From Demequina mangrovi (GTDB lineage Bacteria > Actinomycetota > Actinomycetes > Actinomycetales > Demequinaceae): a stretch of 64,000 nt of DNA. Location of the stretch: the NCBI RefSeq assembly GCF_000759715.1, contig NZ_BBLU01000001.1:124001-188000 (forward strand). Reading direction: 5' to 3'. Positions 25,721 to 34,248 of this stretch are shown piece after piece. The notes under the pieces were generated by a model. It was not told the DNA's origin and ran no database searches. It saw only the letters and a list, made by a program, of their open reading frames with translations. The position numbers were made by a program, and so were the translations under genes. How positions within the stretch are numbered: the stretch's first letter is position 1; every line of letters begins with the position of its first letter.

Positions 25721-26952
25721 TGGCGGCCACCGACGTCAAGAAGTTCGACTACGCCGTCCGCGACGGCCAGGGCAAGATCCAGAAGGGCACCATCGAGGCG
25801 CCCTCCGAGGGCGCCGTCGCGCATCGTCTCAAGGAGATGGGCCTCGCGCCGGTCGCCATCACCGAGGTGAAGACGGGCGGGCTCCAGGCCGAGATCAAGA
25901 TCCCGGGCATCACCGATCGCATCAAGCTCAAGGACGTCGCGATCATGTCGCGCCAGCTCGCGACGATGATCGCCTCGGGCCTGTCGCTGCTACGCGCGCT
26001 CAGCATCCTCGCTGAGCAGACCGAGAACCCCGCGCTGGCGCGGGTGCTTCAGGAGGTCCGCAACGACGTCGAGTCGGGCTCCTCCTTCTCCGCATCGCTG
26101 TCGAAGCACGAGAAGGCCTTTCCGCCGCTCATGATCAACATGGTCCGTGCCGGCGAGGTCGGCGGCTTCCTCGACGACGTGCTCGAGTCCGTGGCCGCGA
26201 ACTTCGAGTCCGAGGTCAAGCTGCGCGGCAAGGTGAAGTCGGCGATGACCTACCCGGTCGTGGTGTTCATCATCGCGATCCTCGCGGTGATCGGCATGCT
26301 GCTCTTCATCGTCCCCGTCTTCGCGGAGATGTTCGCGAACCTCGGAGGCGAGCTCCCGTTCCTCACCCAGATCCTCGTCATCATGTCGGATGTGATGAAG
26401 GTGGGGATCATCCCGTTCATCATCGTGCTCGCGCTGATCGTCTCGTTCTGGAACCGGAACAAGCACAAGGTCGAGTTCCGCGAGAAGGTCGAGCCGCTCT
26501 ACCTCAAGGCACCGGTGTTCGGGATGCTCGTGCAGAAGATCGCGCTCGCGCGCTTCACGCGCAACCTGGGCGCCATGATCCGTTCCGGTGTGCCGATCCT
26601 GCAGGCCCTCGACATCGTGGGACAGGCGAGCGGCAACATCGTGATCGAGCGTGCGGCCAAGGACGTGCGCGAGTCGGTGCGCACCGGCAACTCTCTCGCC
26701 AAGCCTCTGGCGCAGCACGAGGTCTTCCCGCCGATGGTCGTTCAGATGATGGCGGTCGGTGAGGACACGGGAGCGCTCGACACCATGCTCGACAAGGTGG
26801 CGGACTTCTACGACCAGGAGGTCGAGGCGACCACGGAGGCGCTGACGTCTCTCATCGAGCCGCTCATGATCGCGGTGCTCGGCGGCCTCATCGGCTTTAT
26901 GGTGATCGGTCTGTACATGCCCATCTTCTCCGTCTTCGAGCTCGTCCAATAA
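25720..26952 (+). CDS. pilC: Type IV pilus inner-membrane platform protein PilC (GspF family)
   Basis: Polytopic platform on which PilB and PilT act. 410 residues with two GspF domains, about 75-200 (MSRQLATMIASGLSLLRALSILAEQ...VRAGEVGGFLDDVLESVA) and about 280-405 (FTRNLGAMIRSGVPILQALDIVG...MMAVGEDTGALDTMLDKVADFY). Each is followed by long hydrophobic helices (about 178-205, 220-245, 380-405). The N-terminal cytosolic DYAVRDGQGKIQKGTIEAPSE region is typical. Starts in TGATG overlap with pilT, so the two are translationally coupled. A long hairpin after the stop separates it from pilA. Confidence 0.95.
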   Translation: MAATDVKKFDYAVRDGQGKIQKGTIEAPSEGAVAHRLKEMGLAPVAITEVKTGGLQAEIKIPGITDRIKLKDVAIMSRQLATMIASGLSLLRALSILAEQTENPALARVLQEVRNDVESGSSFSASLSKHEKAFPPLMINMVRAGEVGGFLDDVLESVAANFESEVKLRGKVKSAMTYPVVVFIIAILAVIGMLLFIVPVFAEMFANLGGELPFLTQILVIMSDVMKVGIIPFIIVLALIVSFWNRNKHKVEFREKVEPLYLKAPVFGMLVQKIALARFTRNLGAMIRSGVPILQALDIVGQASGNIVIERAAKDVRESVRTGNSLAKPLAQHEVFPPMVVQMMAVGEDTGALDTMLDKVADFYDQEVEATTEALTSLIEPLMIAVLGGLIGFMVIGLYMPIFSVFELVQ

Positions 26953-26961
26953 CAGGCTTCT

Positions 26962-26992
26962 CCCCGGCGGGCGTCTGAGGCGCTCACCGGGG
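26962..26992 (+). terminator. Hairpin between pilC and pilA
   Basis: CCCCGGCGGGCG pairs with CGCTCACCGGGG (12 positions, one C-A mismatch, one wobble) around TCTGAGG. No T-tract. It could be a partial terminator or an mRNA-stability border upstream of pilA. Confidence 0.55.
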
Positions 26993-27055
26993 CAGGAGGG
27001 GCATCATCCGGTGCTCTTGACACATCAAAGAGAAAACGAAAGTGAGGCAAGCGAC

Positions 27056-27523
27056 ATGATCGCTCGCATTCAGAAGGCCAAGGAGTCGGAGGGCTTCACG
27101 CTCATCGAGCTCCTGGTCGTGATGATCATCATCGGCATCCTCGCGGCTGTCGCCATCCCGATCTTCCTCTCGCAGCGCGCGAAGGCGGAGGACTCGGCGG
27201 CCAAGGCCGACGTGTCGACGCTCGGCAAGGAGATCGCGACGTGGTACGTCGACGGAACCGCCGCGCCGTACGTGACGCTCGACGCCGCGAACCAGGAGTA
27301 CAAGCTCGGTGCCGCCGCGGCTTCTGCCGAGAAGATCGGCAACGCGTCGAACCACGTCAAGATCTGGGAGACGGTCTCGGGCACCGCGACCTCGACCGAC
27401 TGGTGCATCTCCGTCTACAACCCCGAGGGTGACGTCGCTGCGTCGAAGGGTTACTCCTACTCGGCCGCCGACGGCCTCCAGGAGGGTGGCTGCGCCGCCG
27501 GTGGCACCCCGCCGGCTTCCTGA
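27056..27523 (+). CDS. pilA: Major type IV pilin PilA
   Basis: The probable main subunit of the pilus fibre. 155-residue prepilin: a basic leader MIARIQKAKESEG with G13 as cleavage site, F14 as +1 and E18 as the invariant Glu5, then the hydrophobic helix FTLIELLVVMIIIGILAAVAIPIF. A small globular domain carries two cysteines, C117 and C146, that can form the D-region disulfide. Start ATG 27056 with GTGAGG upstream; an in-frame upstream extension to 27011 would spoil the short leader. It is flanked by hairpins on both sides (26962-26992 and 27534-27569), consistent with separate control of the abundant subunit. Confidence 0.93.
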   Translation: MIARIQKAKESEGFTLIELLVVMIIIGILAAVAIPIFLSQRAKAEDSAAKADVSTLGKEIATWYVDGTAAPYVTLDAANQEYKLGAAAASAEKIGNASNHVKIWETVSGTATSTDWCISVYNPEGDVAASKGYSYSAADGLQEGGCAAGGTPPAS

Positions 27524-27533
27524 TCTAGGACTC

Positions 27534-27569
27534 ACCGCTGGTGGCGGGGCTCTCCCCGCCACCAGCGGT
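27534..27569 (+). terminator. Long perfect hairpin after pilA
   Basis: ACCGCTGGTGGCGGGG and CCCCGCCACCAGCGGT form a perfect 16-bp stem with a CTCT loop, 11 bp after the pilA stop; no T-tract follows. Probably ends or protects most pilA transcripts, with read-through supplying the minor pilins. Confidence 0.8.
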
Positions 27570-27604
27570 ACACCCATATTCACCGCTGCTGAGGGAGATG
27601 CTCC

Positions 27605-29455
27605 ATGCTGACGCGCCTGCGACGTCGCCTGCTGGACCCGCGTGACGAAGGCTTCACGCTGATCGAGCTGGTCGTCGCCATGTTCGTCATCGCGATCGTG
27701 ATCCTCTCCCTGCTCGCTCTTCAGACCAGCGCGCTCGTCTCCACGAGCGAGGCCGGCCGCCGGGAGCAGGCGACTGCGTACGGCAACGAGGCCATCGAGC
27801 AGCTCCGGGCCATCCCGTGGAACGTGCTCAAGCGAGGGATGGCCTCGAACTACATGGCCGCTGCCGGCGCCTACGGCGGAGACGCCGACGTCGCATCCGG
27901 GGTCCTGTCCGTCGAGGGCACCACCCATCCGCTCATCGTCGCTGACGCCCTCAACGATCAGGACACGACGAGCCCGTGGCCGCCGCTCTTCGACTCCACC
28001 GGCTCTCACATCACCGACCACGCGGACACCGCAGGGAACGGCACCGTCTACCGGGTGAAGGCGTACGTGACCGAGGACTCGGCGGGGACTGACGACGCCG
28101 TCGGACTGGTGGTGGTGGTCGACTGGGGCAAGGACATCATGGATCCGGACGAGCGCACGGTGCTCTACAGCGCCGCCTACGCGCCGTCAGGCGGCTGCGG
28201 CGACCTCAACAACGCGCCGTTCCTCGCGGCATGCCAGGCGGTGTACTCCGCCGGAGCGACGTCGGGGAACGTCGTGATGTCCGCTTCGGCGACGACGGCA
28301 GACGCGCTCGACCGCAGCCCGATCCTTCCGGGCAACGACTACTACACGCTCGAGGTCGGCAACGCCTCCGCGACCGCGCGATCGTCGAGCCAGCAGGTGT
28401 CGACGGTCGAGGCCTTCATGCGGTACGGCGGAGTGAGGCGCGACGACGATGACGACGCTACTCAGCCGGACGCCGAGGGCTGGGTCGACGGCTACGGCGG
28501 ATTCGAGACCGAGGCGTCCGACGACCTGAGCTCGACCGACGCTCCGCCGGCGAACCCGAGCGACGTGACGACGACGTCCTCGTCGACGGTGCGGACCGAG
28601 TCCTCGGCGCTGGGCTTCCTCAAGCTCACCGGCGCATCCGACTGGCCGCGGGCCGGCACGCTCGAGGCCTCGGTATCCGACTCCTGCGCCACCGGCGTCA
28701 CAGGCGTGAGCCTGTCGGCCGGGCTGCCATGCGCGGCATCGCACCTCGGTGCGGCCTCGTCAGCATCGGGCTACATGTCGCTGTCCGCCGGAGGCGATGC
28801 GATCACGATCTCGCGGATCAGGCACGACTCGGGCTCGTCGAAGGCCGATGCGTGGTCCGGCCGCTTCTCAGGCGCCATCGCGGGCAGCGCGGGCACGGGC
28901 TGCACCCCGCTCACAGGTTCCGGCTGCATCTCTGCGGGGGCGACGCGCTCGCTCGGCGACATCGTCCTCGGGGCGGTCGACGGCGGGGACTGGTCCGGGG
29001 CGGCCTCGTCCGGCCTCGTCATCGTGGAGTCCTACTCCGACGAGGTTCGCGTCGAGCGGGGCACCAATCAAGCCGCTGCGGCTGCGGTGCTCGAGCGCAG
29101 CGGGTCGATTCAGTACTGGGACGGCTCGGGGTACTCGACCATTTCCGACATCGACGAGGACTTCAGCGGTTCCGTGTCGATTCCTGAGGTCACCTTCGCG
29201 AACTCGCTGTTCGAGGTGACCGCACGCGGCAGCGTCACGGTCACGCCTGCGACGACGACGATCGCGGGAGCGGCGGATGCGACCTGCAAGACCGAGGCCT
29301 GCGAGGTGAACGCCACCAACGGAGTCGTCATCGTGGCGATCGACTACCTCATCACGCCTCTCGTCGGCGCCACGGACCCGTACATCCTCAGCACGTCCAC
29401 CACGATCAACGGAAGCCAGGGCACGGCCTCATACAAGGAGGCCGCGAATGCGTAG
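27605..29455 (+). CDS. Very large prepilin-like protein (PilV-type minor pilin)
   Basis: A 616-residue protein with a class III prepilin start: leader MLTRLRRRLLDPRDEG, cleavage after G16, F17 as +1, E21 as Glu5, helix FTLIELVVAMFVIAIVILSLLALQTSALVS. The long extracellular part is rich in Ser, Thr, Ala, Asp and Gly, with scattered Cys pairs (about 198 and 208; 356 and 368; 430 and 437; 561 and 566) and a late FANSLFEVTARGSVTVTP beta-type region. Ordinary minor pilins are 150-200 residues, so most of this protein is an added surface domain, perhaps an adhesin; I recognise no specific fold. GAGGGA ribosome binding site. Overlaps the next gene by 8 bp. Confidence 0.8.
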   Translation: MLTRLRRRLLDPRDEGFTLIELVVAMFVIAIVILSLLALQTSALVSTSEAGRREQATAYGNEAIEQLRAIPWNVLKRGMASNYMAAAGAYGGDADVASGVLSVEGTTHPLIVADALNDQDTTSPWPPLFDSTGSHITDHADTAGNGTVYRVKAYVTEDSAGTDDAVGLVVVVDWGKDIMDPDERTVLYSAAYAPSGGCGDLNNAPFLAACQAVYSAGATSGNVVMSASATTADALDRSPILPGNDYYTLEVGNASATARSSSQQVSTVEAFMRYGGVRRDDDDDATQPDAEGWVDGYGGFETEASDDLSSTDAPPANPSDVTTTSSSTVRTESSALGFLKLTGASDWPRAGTLEASVSDSCATGVTGVSLSAGLPCAASHLGAASSASGYMSLSAGGDAITISRIRHDSGSSKADAWSGRFSGAIAGSAGTGCTPLTGSGCISAGATRSLGDIVLGAVDGGDWSGAASSGLVIVESYSDEVRVERGTNQAAAAAVLERSGSIQYWDGSGYSTISDIDEDFSGSVSIPEVTFANSLFEVTARGSVTVTPATTTIAGAADATCKTEACEVNATNGVVIVAIDYLITPLVGATDPYILSTSTTINGSQGTASYKEAANA

Positions 29456-30119
29456 GGCAGACGCTGCACGCGGCGACGCGGGCATGACGCTGGTCGAGCT
29501 GCTCATCAGCATGGTCGTCTTCGCGATGCTCATGGCGATGGTGACGTCGCTGTTCATCACCCTGACGTACCAGGCGAAGGACAACATCGCCCAGACCGAA
29601 GCGGTGCAGCAGGCGCGCCTCGGCATCTCGCAGATCGACCGACAGGTCCGGTCGGGCAACCTCATCTTGGACCCGGCGCTCGACGGCGTCGACGAATCGG
29701 GAGTCGCACCGAACTACTCGCTCCGCATCTACACGCAGGAGAACGGCGACTACAAGTGCGCGCAATGGCGCGTGATCGATCACGACGGCGACGGGTACGC
29801 GGCGCTCGAGTACCGGACCTGGGATCCGTCGTACCCGCTGGTGCCTGACGTCAGCATCTGGCACGCCGTCGCGAACAATGTGATCGGTCCCACGGCCTCC
29901 GCCGCCGATCCCGACGACCCGGAGACCTGGCCACCGTTCTGGGTGGACAGCTCCCTGCCCACGGGCACCGAGGCGCAGAACATCCGCATCTCGCTTCGCC
30001 TGCTCGATCCGGGCGCCCGCGACGATGCGAAGCCCGTCGCGGTCTCGACGGTCGTCACGGGACGCAACACGGTCTTCGGCTACTCCGCCGCCAGCTGCTC
30101 CACGGTGCCGGCACCATGA
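29448..30119 (+). CDS. Minor prepilin (PilW/PilJ-type)
   Basis: 223 residues with prepilin N-terminus: leader MRRADAARGDAG, cleavage after G12, M13 as +1, E17 as Glu5, helix MTLVELLISMVVFAMLMAMVTSLFITL. The region after the helix (QAKDNIAQTEAVQQARLGISQIDRQVRSGN) is the long N-terminal helix seen in PilW/GspJ-like minor pilins. A beta-rich domain with C105 (YKCAQWRVID) follows. Starts inside the end of the preceding gene behind AGGAGG and shares ATGA with the next, so the three surface proteins are made from one coupled message. Confidence 0.82.
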   Translation: MRRADAARGDAGMTLVELLISMVVFAMLMAMVTSLFITLTYQAKDNIAQTEAVQQARLGISQIDRQVRSGNLILDPALDGVDESGVAPNYSLRIYTQENGDYKCAQWRVIDHDGDGYAALEYRTWDPSYPLVPDVSIWHAVANNVIGPTASAADPDDPETWPPFWVDSSLPTGTEAQNIRISLRLLDPGARDDAKPVAVSTVVTGRNTVFGYSAASCSTVPAP

Positions 30120-31648
30120 GAGGACATGTCATGCACGGAATCCTGTATGCGCACACGCGAAGGGACGATGGCGTCGCGCTCGTGGCCGCCATGGGCATCG
30201 CGCTCATCGGCATGATGGTGGCGACCATCGTCATCACTCAGACCATCTACGCCGTCAACGACTCCGGTAGGGACCGTACCCGGACGGCCGAGGTCCACTC
30301 CGCGGAGGCGGCGCTCGACGCGACCCTCGCGGAGCTCGAGGTCGCCTCTCCGTGCTCGGCTCCGAGCTTCAGCCCGATCACCTACGGTGATGGCGCCTCG
30401 GCGACCGAGGTGGTCGTGACGATCGCCTACTCCGACGACTCAGGACCGCTCACCGCATGCACCGACGACGTGATCGACGGGCTTCCGAGCCACGCGGTGG
30501 TCACCGCGGTCGCCACCCCTGTCAACCCGGTGCCCGGCGTCGACCCCGAGCGCAAGGTGGTGGCCGAGGTCAATCTCGAGCCGCACATCTCGTTGTCCGA
30601 GGACGCCGCGATCTTCACCGCGAGCGATCTCTACACCGGTACCGGGTTCTCGCTCTCTCCCGCGCTGCTCGCATCCTCCGCGGACGTGTGGATCGATGAC
30701 GGCGACTGGACGTGTCAGAACGGCTCCCAGCTCAACGGCTCGCTCATCTCGCCCCAGGGCTCGATCACCTTCAGCAACGCGAATTGTCGTGTCGAGGGCG
30801 ACATCTGGGTTCAGAACGACTTCAAGATCCACCAGCCGCCGGCGGATGGTGAGGCCGCCGGAGGCGACCTCACGGTGCGTTCTGGGAGCCTGTACAACTA
30901 CCGGCCGTTCTCGATCGGTCAGGACATCCTCGTGGGTGGCTCGCACGGCACGGCCCAGGCTGTCACCGCTGGCGGCACCATCGAGTACAACGTCGGCGCG
31001 GCGAACATCCGCGACGTGGCACCTGTGGGCCTGCCGGAGATCGAGTACGTGCCGGCTGACTGGATCTCCGAGGGATTCACCGTCGCTTCGAAGACCGACT
31101 TCATCAACGCGGTCAAGGCCTCGTGGCCGGACGCGAAGAACGGCGAGCTCAACAAGGCCGACGACTGCGAGTTCTCCAACAACGGCGGGAACCCTGCCAT
31201 CGTGCTGCCCGCCACCAAGACGCTCTACGACCTGCGCACGTGCGACGTCAAGCTCCAGAACAACATCACGATCGAGCTCTACGCCGATACCGTGATCTTC
31301 CTCAAGTCGTACACGTCGACCAACAACATCGTGATCAAGTCGGGTGACGGGGGCGCGCACAAGTTCTGGGCCATCGTGCCCCACTCGAACGGCACCGGCA
31401 CCATCCGCACCCACTCGCCGGTGTCCATCGTCGCGCCCGTCGAGTCCTTCTGGTACACACCGGGAGACCTGTTCCTCCACAACTCGTCGCAGTTCCGCGG
31501 TCAGGTGTACGGGGGAGACGTGGACGTGCACGCCGCCGCCGGATTCGAGTACACGAATGTCGGCGTGCCCGGCGTGGAGCTCGTCTCAGCCGCGACGCTC
31601 GACGAGGGCTTCGTCGTCGAGATCGTGAACAAGCGCGAGGAATCGTAG
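30116..31648 (+). CDS. Large pilus-associated protein with prepilin-like helix lacking Glu5 (PilX/GspK-like)
   Basis: 510 residues. After MRGHVMHGILYAHTRRDDG comes a hydrophobic helix VALVAAMGIALIGMMVATIV. With cleavage after G19 the +5 residue is Ala, not Glu, as in GspK/PilX-type proteins that cap or start the pilus. The rest (from about 160) is a repetitive beta-rich domain with strand-like turns (ADVWIDDG...LNGSLISPQGSITFSNANCRVEGDIWV, then TLYDLRTCDVKLQNNITIELYADTVIFLKS). This suggests a beta-helix or polymer-like surface domain. Overlaps the preceding gene by ATGA. Role as a tip protein is inference. Confidence 0.72.
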   Translation: MRGHVMHGILYAHTRRDDGVALVAAMGIALIGMMVATIVITQTIYAVNDSGRDRTRTAEVHSAEAALDATLAELEVASPCSAPSFSPITYGDGASATEVVVTIAYSDDSGPLTACTDDVIDGLPSHAVVTAVATPVNPVPGVDPERKVVAEVNLEPHISLSEDAAIFTASDLYTGTGFSLSPALLASSADVWIDDGDWTCQNGSQLNGSLISPQGSITFSNANCRVEGDIWVQNDFKIHQPPADGEAAGGDLTVRSGSLYNYRPFSIGQDILVGGSHGTAQAVTAGGTIEYNVGAANIRDVAPVGLPEIEYVPADWISEGFTVASKTDFINAVKASWPDAKNGELNKADDCEFSNNGGNPAIVLPATKTLYDLRTCDVKLQNNITIELYADTVIFLKSYTSTNNIVIKSGDGGAHKFWAIVPHSNGTGTIRTHSPVSIVAPVESFWYTPGDLFLHNSSQFRGQVYGGDVDVHAAAGFEYTNVGVPGVELVSAATLDEGFVVEIVNKREES

Positions 31649-31651
31649 GCG

Positions 31652-32434
31652 GTGACGTGGCTCGTTCTCGCCGGCGCAGCGCTGGGGCTCCTGTGCGGTT
31701 CCTTCGCGAATGTGCTCATCGCGCGCGTCCCCGCCGGCGAGCGCTGGGCGCACGATCGGAGCCGTTGCCCGCGTTGTGGTCACCAGCTGGCGTGGCACGA
31801 CAACATCCCCGTGCTGTCATGGCTCTGGCTGCGGCGACGTTGCGGGTACTGCGCCGAGCCCATCTCCGCGCGGTACCCGGCGGTGGAGCTGGTGACGTCG
31901 GCGCTATTCGCGGTCACGGTGCTCGTACACGGCGCGACGTGGTCGACCGTCGGCCTGCTCTATCTGGCGCTCATCTCGGTCGCCCTCGTCGTGATCGATC
32001 TCGATGTGCAGCGCCTGCCGAACTCGCTGGTGCTTCCGGCGATCCCCGTGGTCGCGGTCGCCGTTGCGGCGGAGGCGGGGAGCCAGGGCGACTGGTGGAT
32101 CCTGGCGCGGGCCGGACTGGCCGCGCTCGCCCTCGGGGGTTTCTACTTCGCGATGTGGTTCGCCTATCCCAAGGGCCTGGGCTTCGGGGACGTCAAGACG
32201 GCGGTGCTGCTCGGCTTAGCCCTCGGCGCGATCGGTTGGGACGCCCTGGCAGTGGGGGCGTTTCTCGGTCCGATGCTCGGGGGGGCGGCAGGAATCGCGG
32301 CGATCGTGAGGCATCGCAAGGTGAGCGACGTGAGGCTCGCGTACGGCCCCTGGCTCATCGGGGGTGCGTGGATCGGCATCCTTGCGGGCCCGCAGCTGTG
32401 GGACGCGTACATAGATCTGACCCTGGGTGCTTGA
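31652..32434 (+). CDS. pilD: Prepilin peptidase / N-methyltransferase PilD
   Basis: A membrane aspartic protease that removes prepilin leaders and methylates the new N-terminus. 260 residues. The N-terminal methyltransferase-type region holds the four-cysteine zinc site (C39, C42, C64, C67) in CPRCGHQLAWHDNIPVLSW...RCGYCAEPI. The aspartyl dyad is IDLDVQRLPNSL (D116/D118) and GFGD (D180). About eight hydrophobic segments. The presence of the full cysteine motif indicates the bifunctional type. GTG start 3 bp after the upstream stop. Its substrates are presumably the four prepilin-type proteins encoded just upstream. Confidence 0.94.
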   Translation: MTWLVLAGAALGLLCGSFANVLIARVPAGERWAHDRSRCPRCGHQLAWHDNIPVLSWLWLRRRCGYCAEPISARYPAVELVTSALFAVTVLVHGATWSTVGLLYLALISVALVVIDLDVQRLPNSLVLPAIPVVAVAVAAEAGSQGDWWILARAGLAALALGGFYFAMWFAYPKGLGFGDVKTAVLLGLALGAIGWDALAVGAFLGPMLGGAAGIAAIVRHRKVSDVRLAYGPWLIGGAWIGILAGPQLWDAYIDLTLGA

Positions 32435-32447
32435 GAGTGCGGGGGTA

Positions 32448-32501
32448 ATGGCCGATATGGAGGGAAACATGGCTGGAGAAGAGGTAGCGCCGTGGCAGTG
32501 A
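32448..32501 (+). CDS. Possible 17-codon small ORF upstream of and overlapping pilM
   Basis: ATG at 32448 (or in-frame ATG at 32469, preceded by GGAGGG at 32459-32464) reads MADMEGNMAGEEVAPWQ and stops 10 bases inside pilM in another frame. It could couple pilM translation or be chance. Weak evidence; no homology can be judged at this size. Confidence 0.25.
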   Translation: MADMEGNMAGEEVAPWQ

Positions 32502-33535
32502 AGAGGATAGGTCTCGACATCGGCAGCACCGAGGTGCGTCTGGCCGAGGTCGAGTTCGCCGGCAAGGGACCCTCAGCGGGCGCCAAGGGAACGCTGACGG
32601 CGTTCGCGCGCGTACCGCTGCCGAGCGGGTCGGTCCAGCAGGCGGAGGTGGTCGATGTCTCGGCAGTCGGCGCCGCCATCAAGAAGGCTTTCCACTCCGG
32701 CGGCTTCAGCACCAAGGAGGTCGTGGTCGGCGTCTGCACCCCTGCGGTGGTGGTACGCGAGATCGAGCTTCCCGAGATGCCGCTGAGCCAGCTCCGCTCG
32801 TCGTTGCCCTTCCAGGTCCAGGAGATGCTCCCGATGTCCGCGGACGAGGCGCTTCTCGACTTCTATCCGACCGGTCAGCGTGACACGGACAACGCATCGC
32901 TGCTCCGCGGGATCCTCGTCGCGGCGCCGAAGGGACTGGTCGCGCAGAACGTGCTGGCGGTGGAGAACGCAGGTCTGCGGCCCGTGCAGGTCGACCTCGG
33001 CGCGTTCGCTCTCCTGCGGGCGCAGATGACCGATGCGCTGGCCGGCCAGGTCGTCGCGTTCGTCGACATCGGCGCACGCACGACGACGGTGGTGGTGGCC
33101 GCGAACGGGTCGCCGCGCCTGGTGCGCATGCTCGCCGACGGCGGACAGAGCGTCACCACCGCGATCACCTCGGCCGCGAAGGTCGAGGTGGCTCACGCGG
33201 AGCAGCTCAAGCAGCAGCTGGGCAGCGCGCCGCCGGATGTGCGCGACGGCGTCGAAGCGGCGCTGCGCACGCTCGTCGAGGGGATCCGGAACACCTTCGT
33301 CTACTACGCGAGCAGCAACCCCGGCGCGGCGATCGACCAGGTGGTGATCACCGGAGGAGGGGCGCTCACCCACGGTCTGGGCCAGGCGCTCGCCAGCGCG
33401 AGCCGGTTGCGCGTCACCTACGGCAACGCATTCGCTCGCGTGTCGGCGGGCAAGAAGGTGTCGCGCGACTCGCTTGCGGGACTCGAATCCATGGTGCCGA
33501 CCGCGGTCGGTCTCGCCTTCGGGGAGGTGTCGTGA
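32492..33535 (+). CDS. pilM: Type IV pilus assembly actin-like ATPase PilM
   Basis: Cytosolic actin-fold protein that links the pilus motor to PilN. 347 residues with phosphate-1-type IGLDIGSTEVRLAEV (6-20), central VVAFVDIGARTTTVVVAANGSPRLVRMLADGGQ (about 187-219) and adenosine-type VVITGGGALTHGLGQALA (about 286-303), as in PilM/FtsA-like proteins. GTG start with AGAAGAGG upstream gives the standard PilM N-terminus. The stop overlaps the pilN start (GTGA). First of the pilMNO subset; there is no pilP or pilQ, as expected for a cell without an outer membrane. Confidence 0.93.
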   Translation: MAVKRIGLDIGSTEVRLAEVEFAGKGPSAGAKGTLTAFARVPLPSGSVQQAEVVDVSAVGAAIKKAFHSGGFSTKEVVVGVCTPAVVVREIELPEMPLSQLRSSLPFQVQEMLPMSADEALLDFYPTGQRDTDNASLLRGILVAAPKGLVAQNVLAVENAGLRPVQVDLGAFALLRAQMTDALAGQVVAFVDIGARTTTVVVAANGSPRLVRMLADGGQSVTTAITSAAKVEVAHAEQLKQQLGSAPPDVRDGVEAALRTLVEGIRNTFVYYASSNPGAAIDQVVITGGGALTHGLGQALASASRLRVTYGNAFARVSAGKKVSRDSLAGLESMVPTAVGLAFGEVS

Positions 33536-34248
33536 ATCCAGTTCCTGAGACCGTCAAGGTGCCGAGCGCACCACAGGTCAACCTTCTGCCCCCCGAGATC
33601 GAGCAGCGGCGCAGCCAAGGGCGGGCCAAGGGGCTCATCCTCTTCGCGCTGATCGCGTTCGTCATCGCGCTCGGCGGCGCGTGGTTCTATGCGTACACCG
33701 CCCGGGTCGACTCCGAGAAGGATCTGGCGGACGCCGAGGCTCGGCGTCCCGAGCTCACGGCGGAGCTCGCCGCTTTCGACTACGTGCACGGCGTCGCCAG
33801 CGACTACGAGAACTCCATCATGGCGCGTGCGTGGGCGGGCGCGACCGACGTCGATTGGGCGTCCCAGGTCGCGATGGTCATGGCGACCATCCCGGGCGAC
33901 CTCAGCCTGTCGTCGGTGCAGATCACCCCCGCATCGCCCTATGGAGGCGTCGGAGGCGACGGAACGGTGTTCGCCCAGGAGGACCTCGGGCAACTGACCT
34001 TCTCCGGACAGGCGACCGAGTCAGACCTGGCGGCCGACCTCATCGTGGCGCTCGATGCGCTCCCTGGCTTCCACGGGGCGTGGGTCGACTCGGAGGCGCT
34101 GGGCGTCGACGCGGAGTCCGATGCGCCGGTCTACGACTACTCCGGAAGCGTCCGGATCACCTACAACGCGCTGTCCGGTCGCACGCAGACCGAGCAGACC
34201 GAGGTCGACCCCGAGGTTCTCGCGGCGATCACCGGGGAGGGAGAGTGA
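33532..34248 (+). CDS. pilN: Type IV pilus assembly protein PilN
   Basis: 238 residues: a short cytosolic tail with the NLLP motif (17-20) that docks into PilM in studied systems, one membrane helix (35-55), then an extracytoplasmic coiled and ferredoxin-like part (about 60-238). It has the PilN pattern PELTAELAAFDYVHGVASDYENSIMARAWAGATDVDWASQVAMVMATIPGDLSLSSVQITP. An extra Gly/Asp-rich loop near 136-145 is seen. Overlaps pilM by GTGA and pilO by TGATG. Confidence 0.88.
   Translation: MNPVPETVKVPSAPQVNLLPPEIEQRRSQGRAKGLILFALIAFVIALGGAWFYAYTARVDSEKDLADAEARRPELTAELAAFDYVHGVASDYENSIMARAWAGATDVDWASQVAMVMATIPGDLSLSSVQITPASPYGGVGGDGTVFAQEDLGQLTFSGQATESDLAADLIVALDALPGFHGAWVDSEALGVDAESDAPVYDYSGSVRITYNALSGRTQTEQTEVDPEVLAAITGEGE

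Noticed and set aside
27017-27022. Perfect TTGACA upstream of pilA as a -35 box
   Set aside because: At 16-19 bp downstream the sequence is AAAGTGAG, with no TANNNT or other -10; probably chance. The pilA start of transcription remains unknown.
32448-32491. Separate promoter for pilM (GATATGG as -10)
   Set aside because: No TANNNT with usable context; pilM is within a tightly packed operon.
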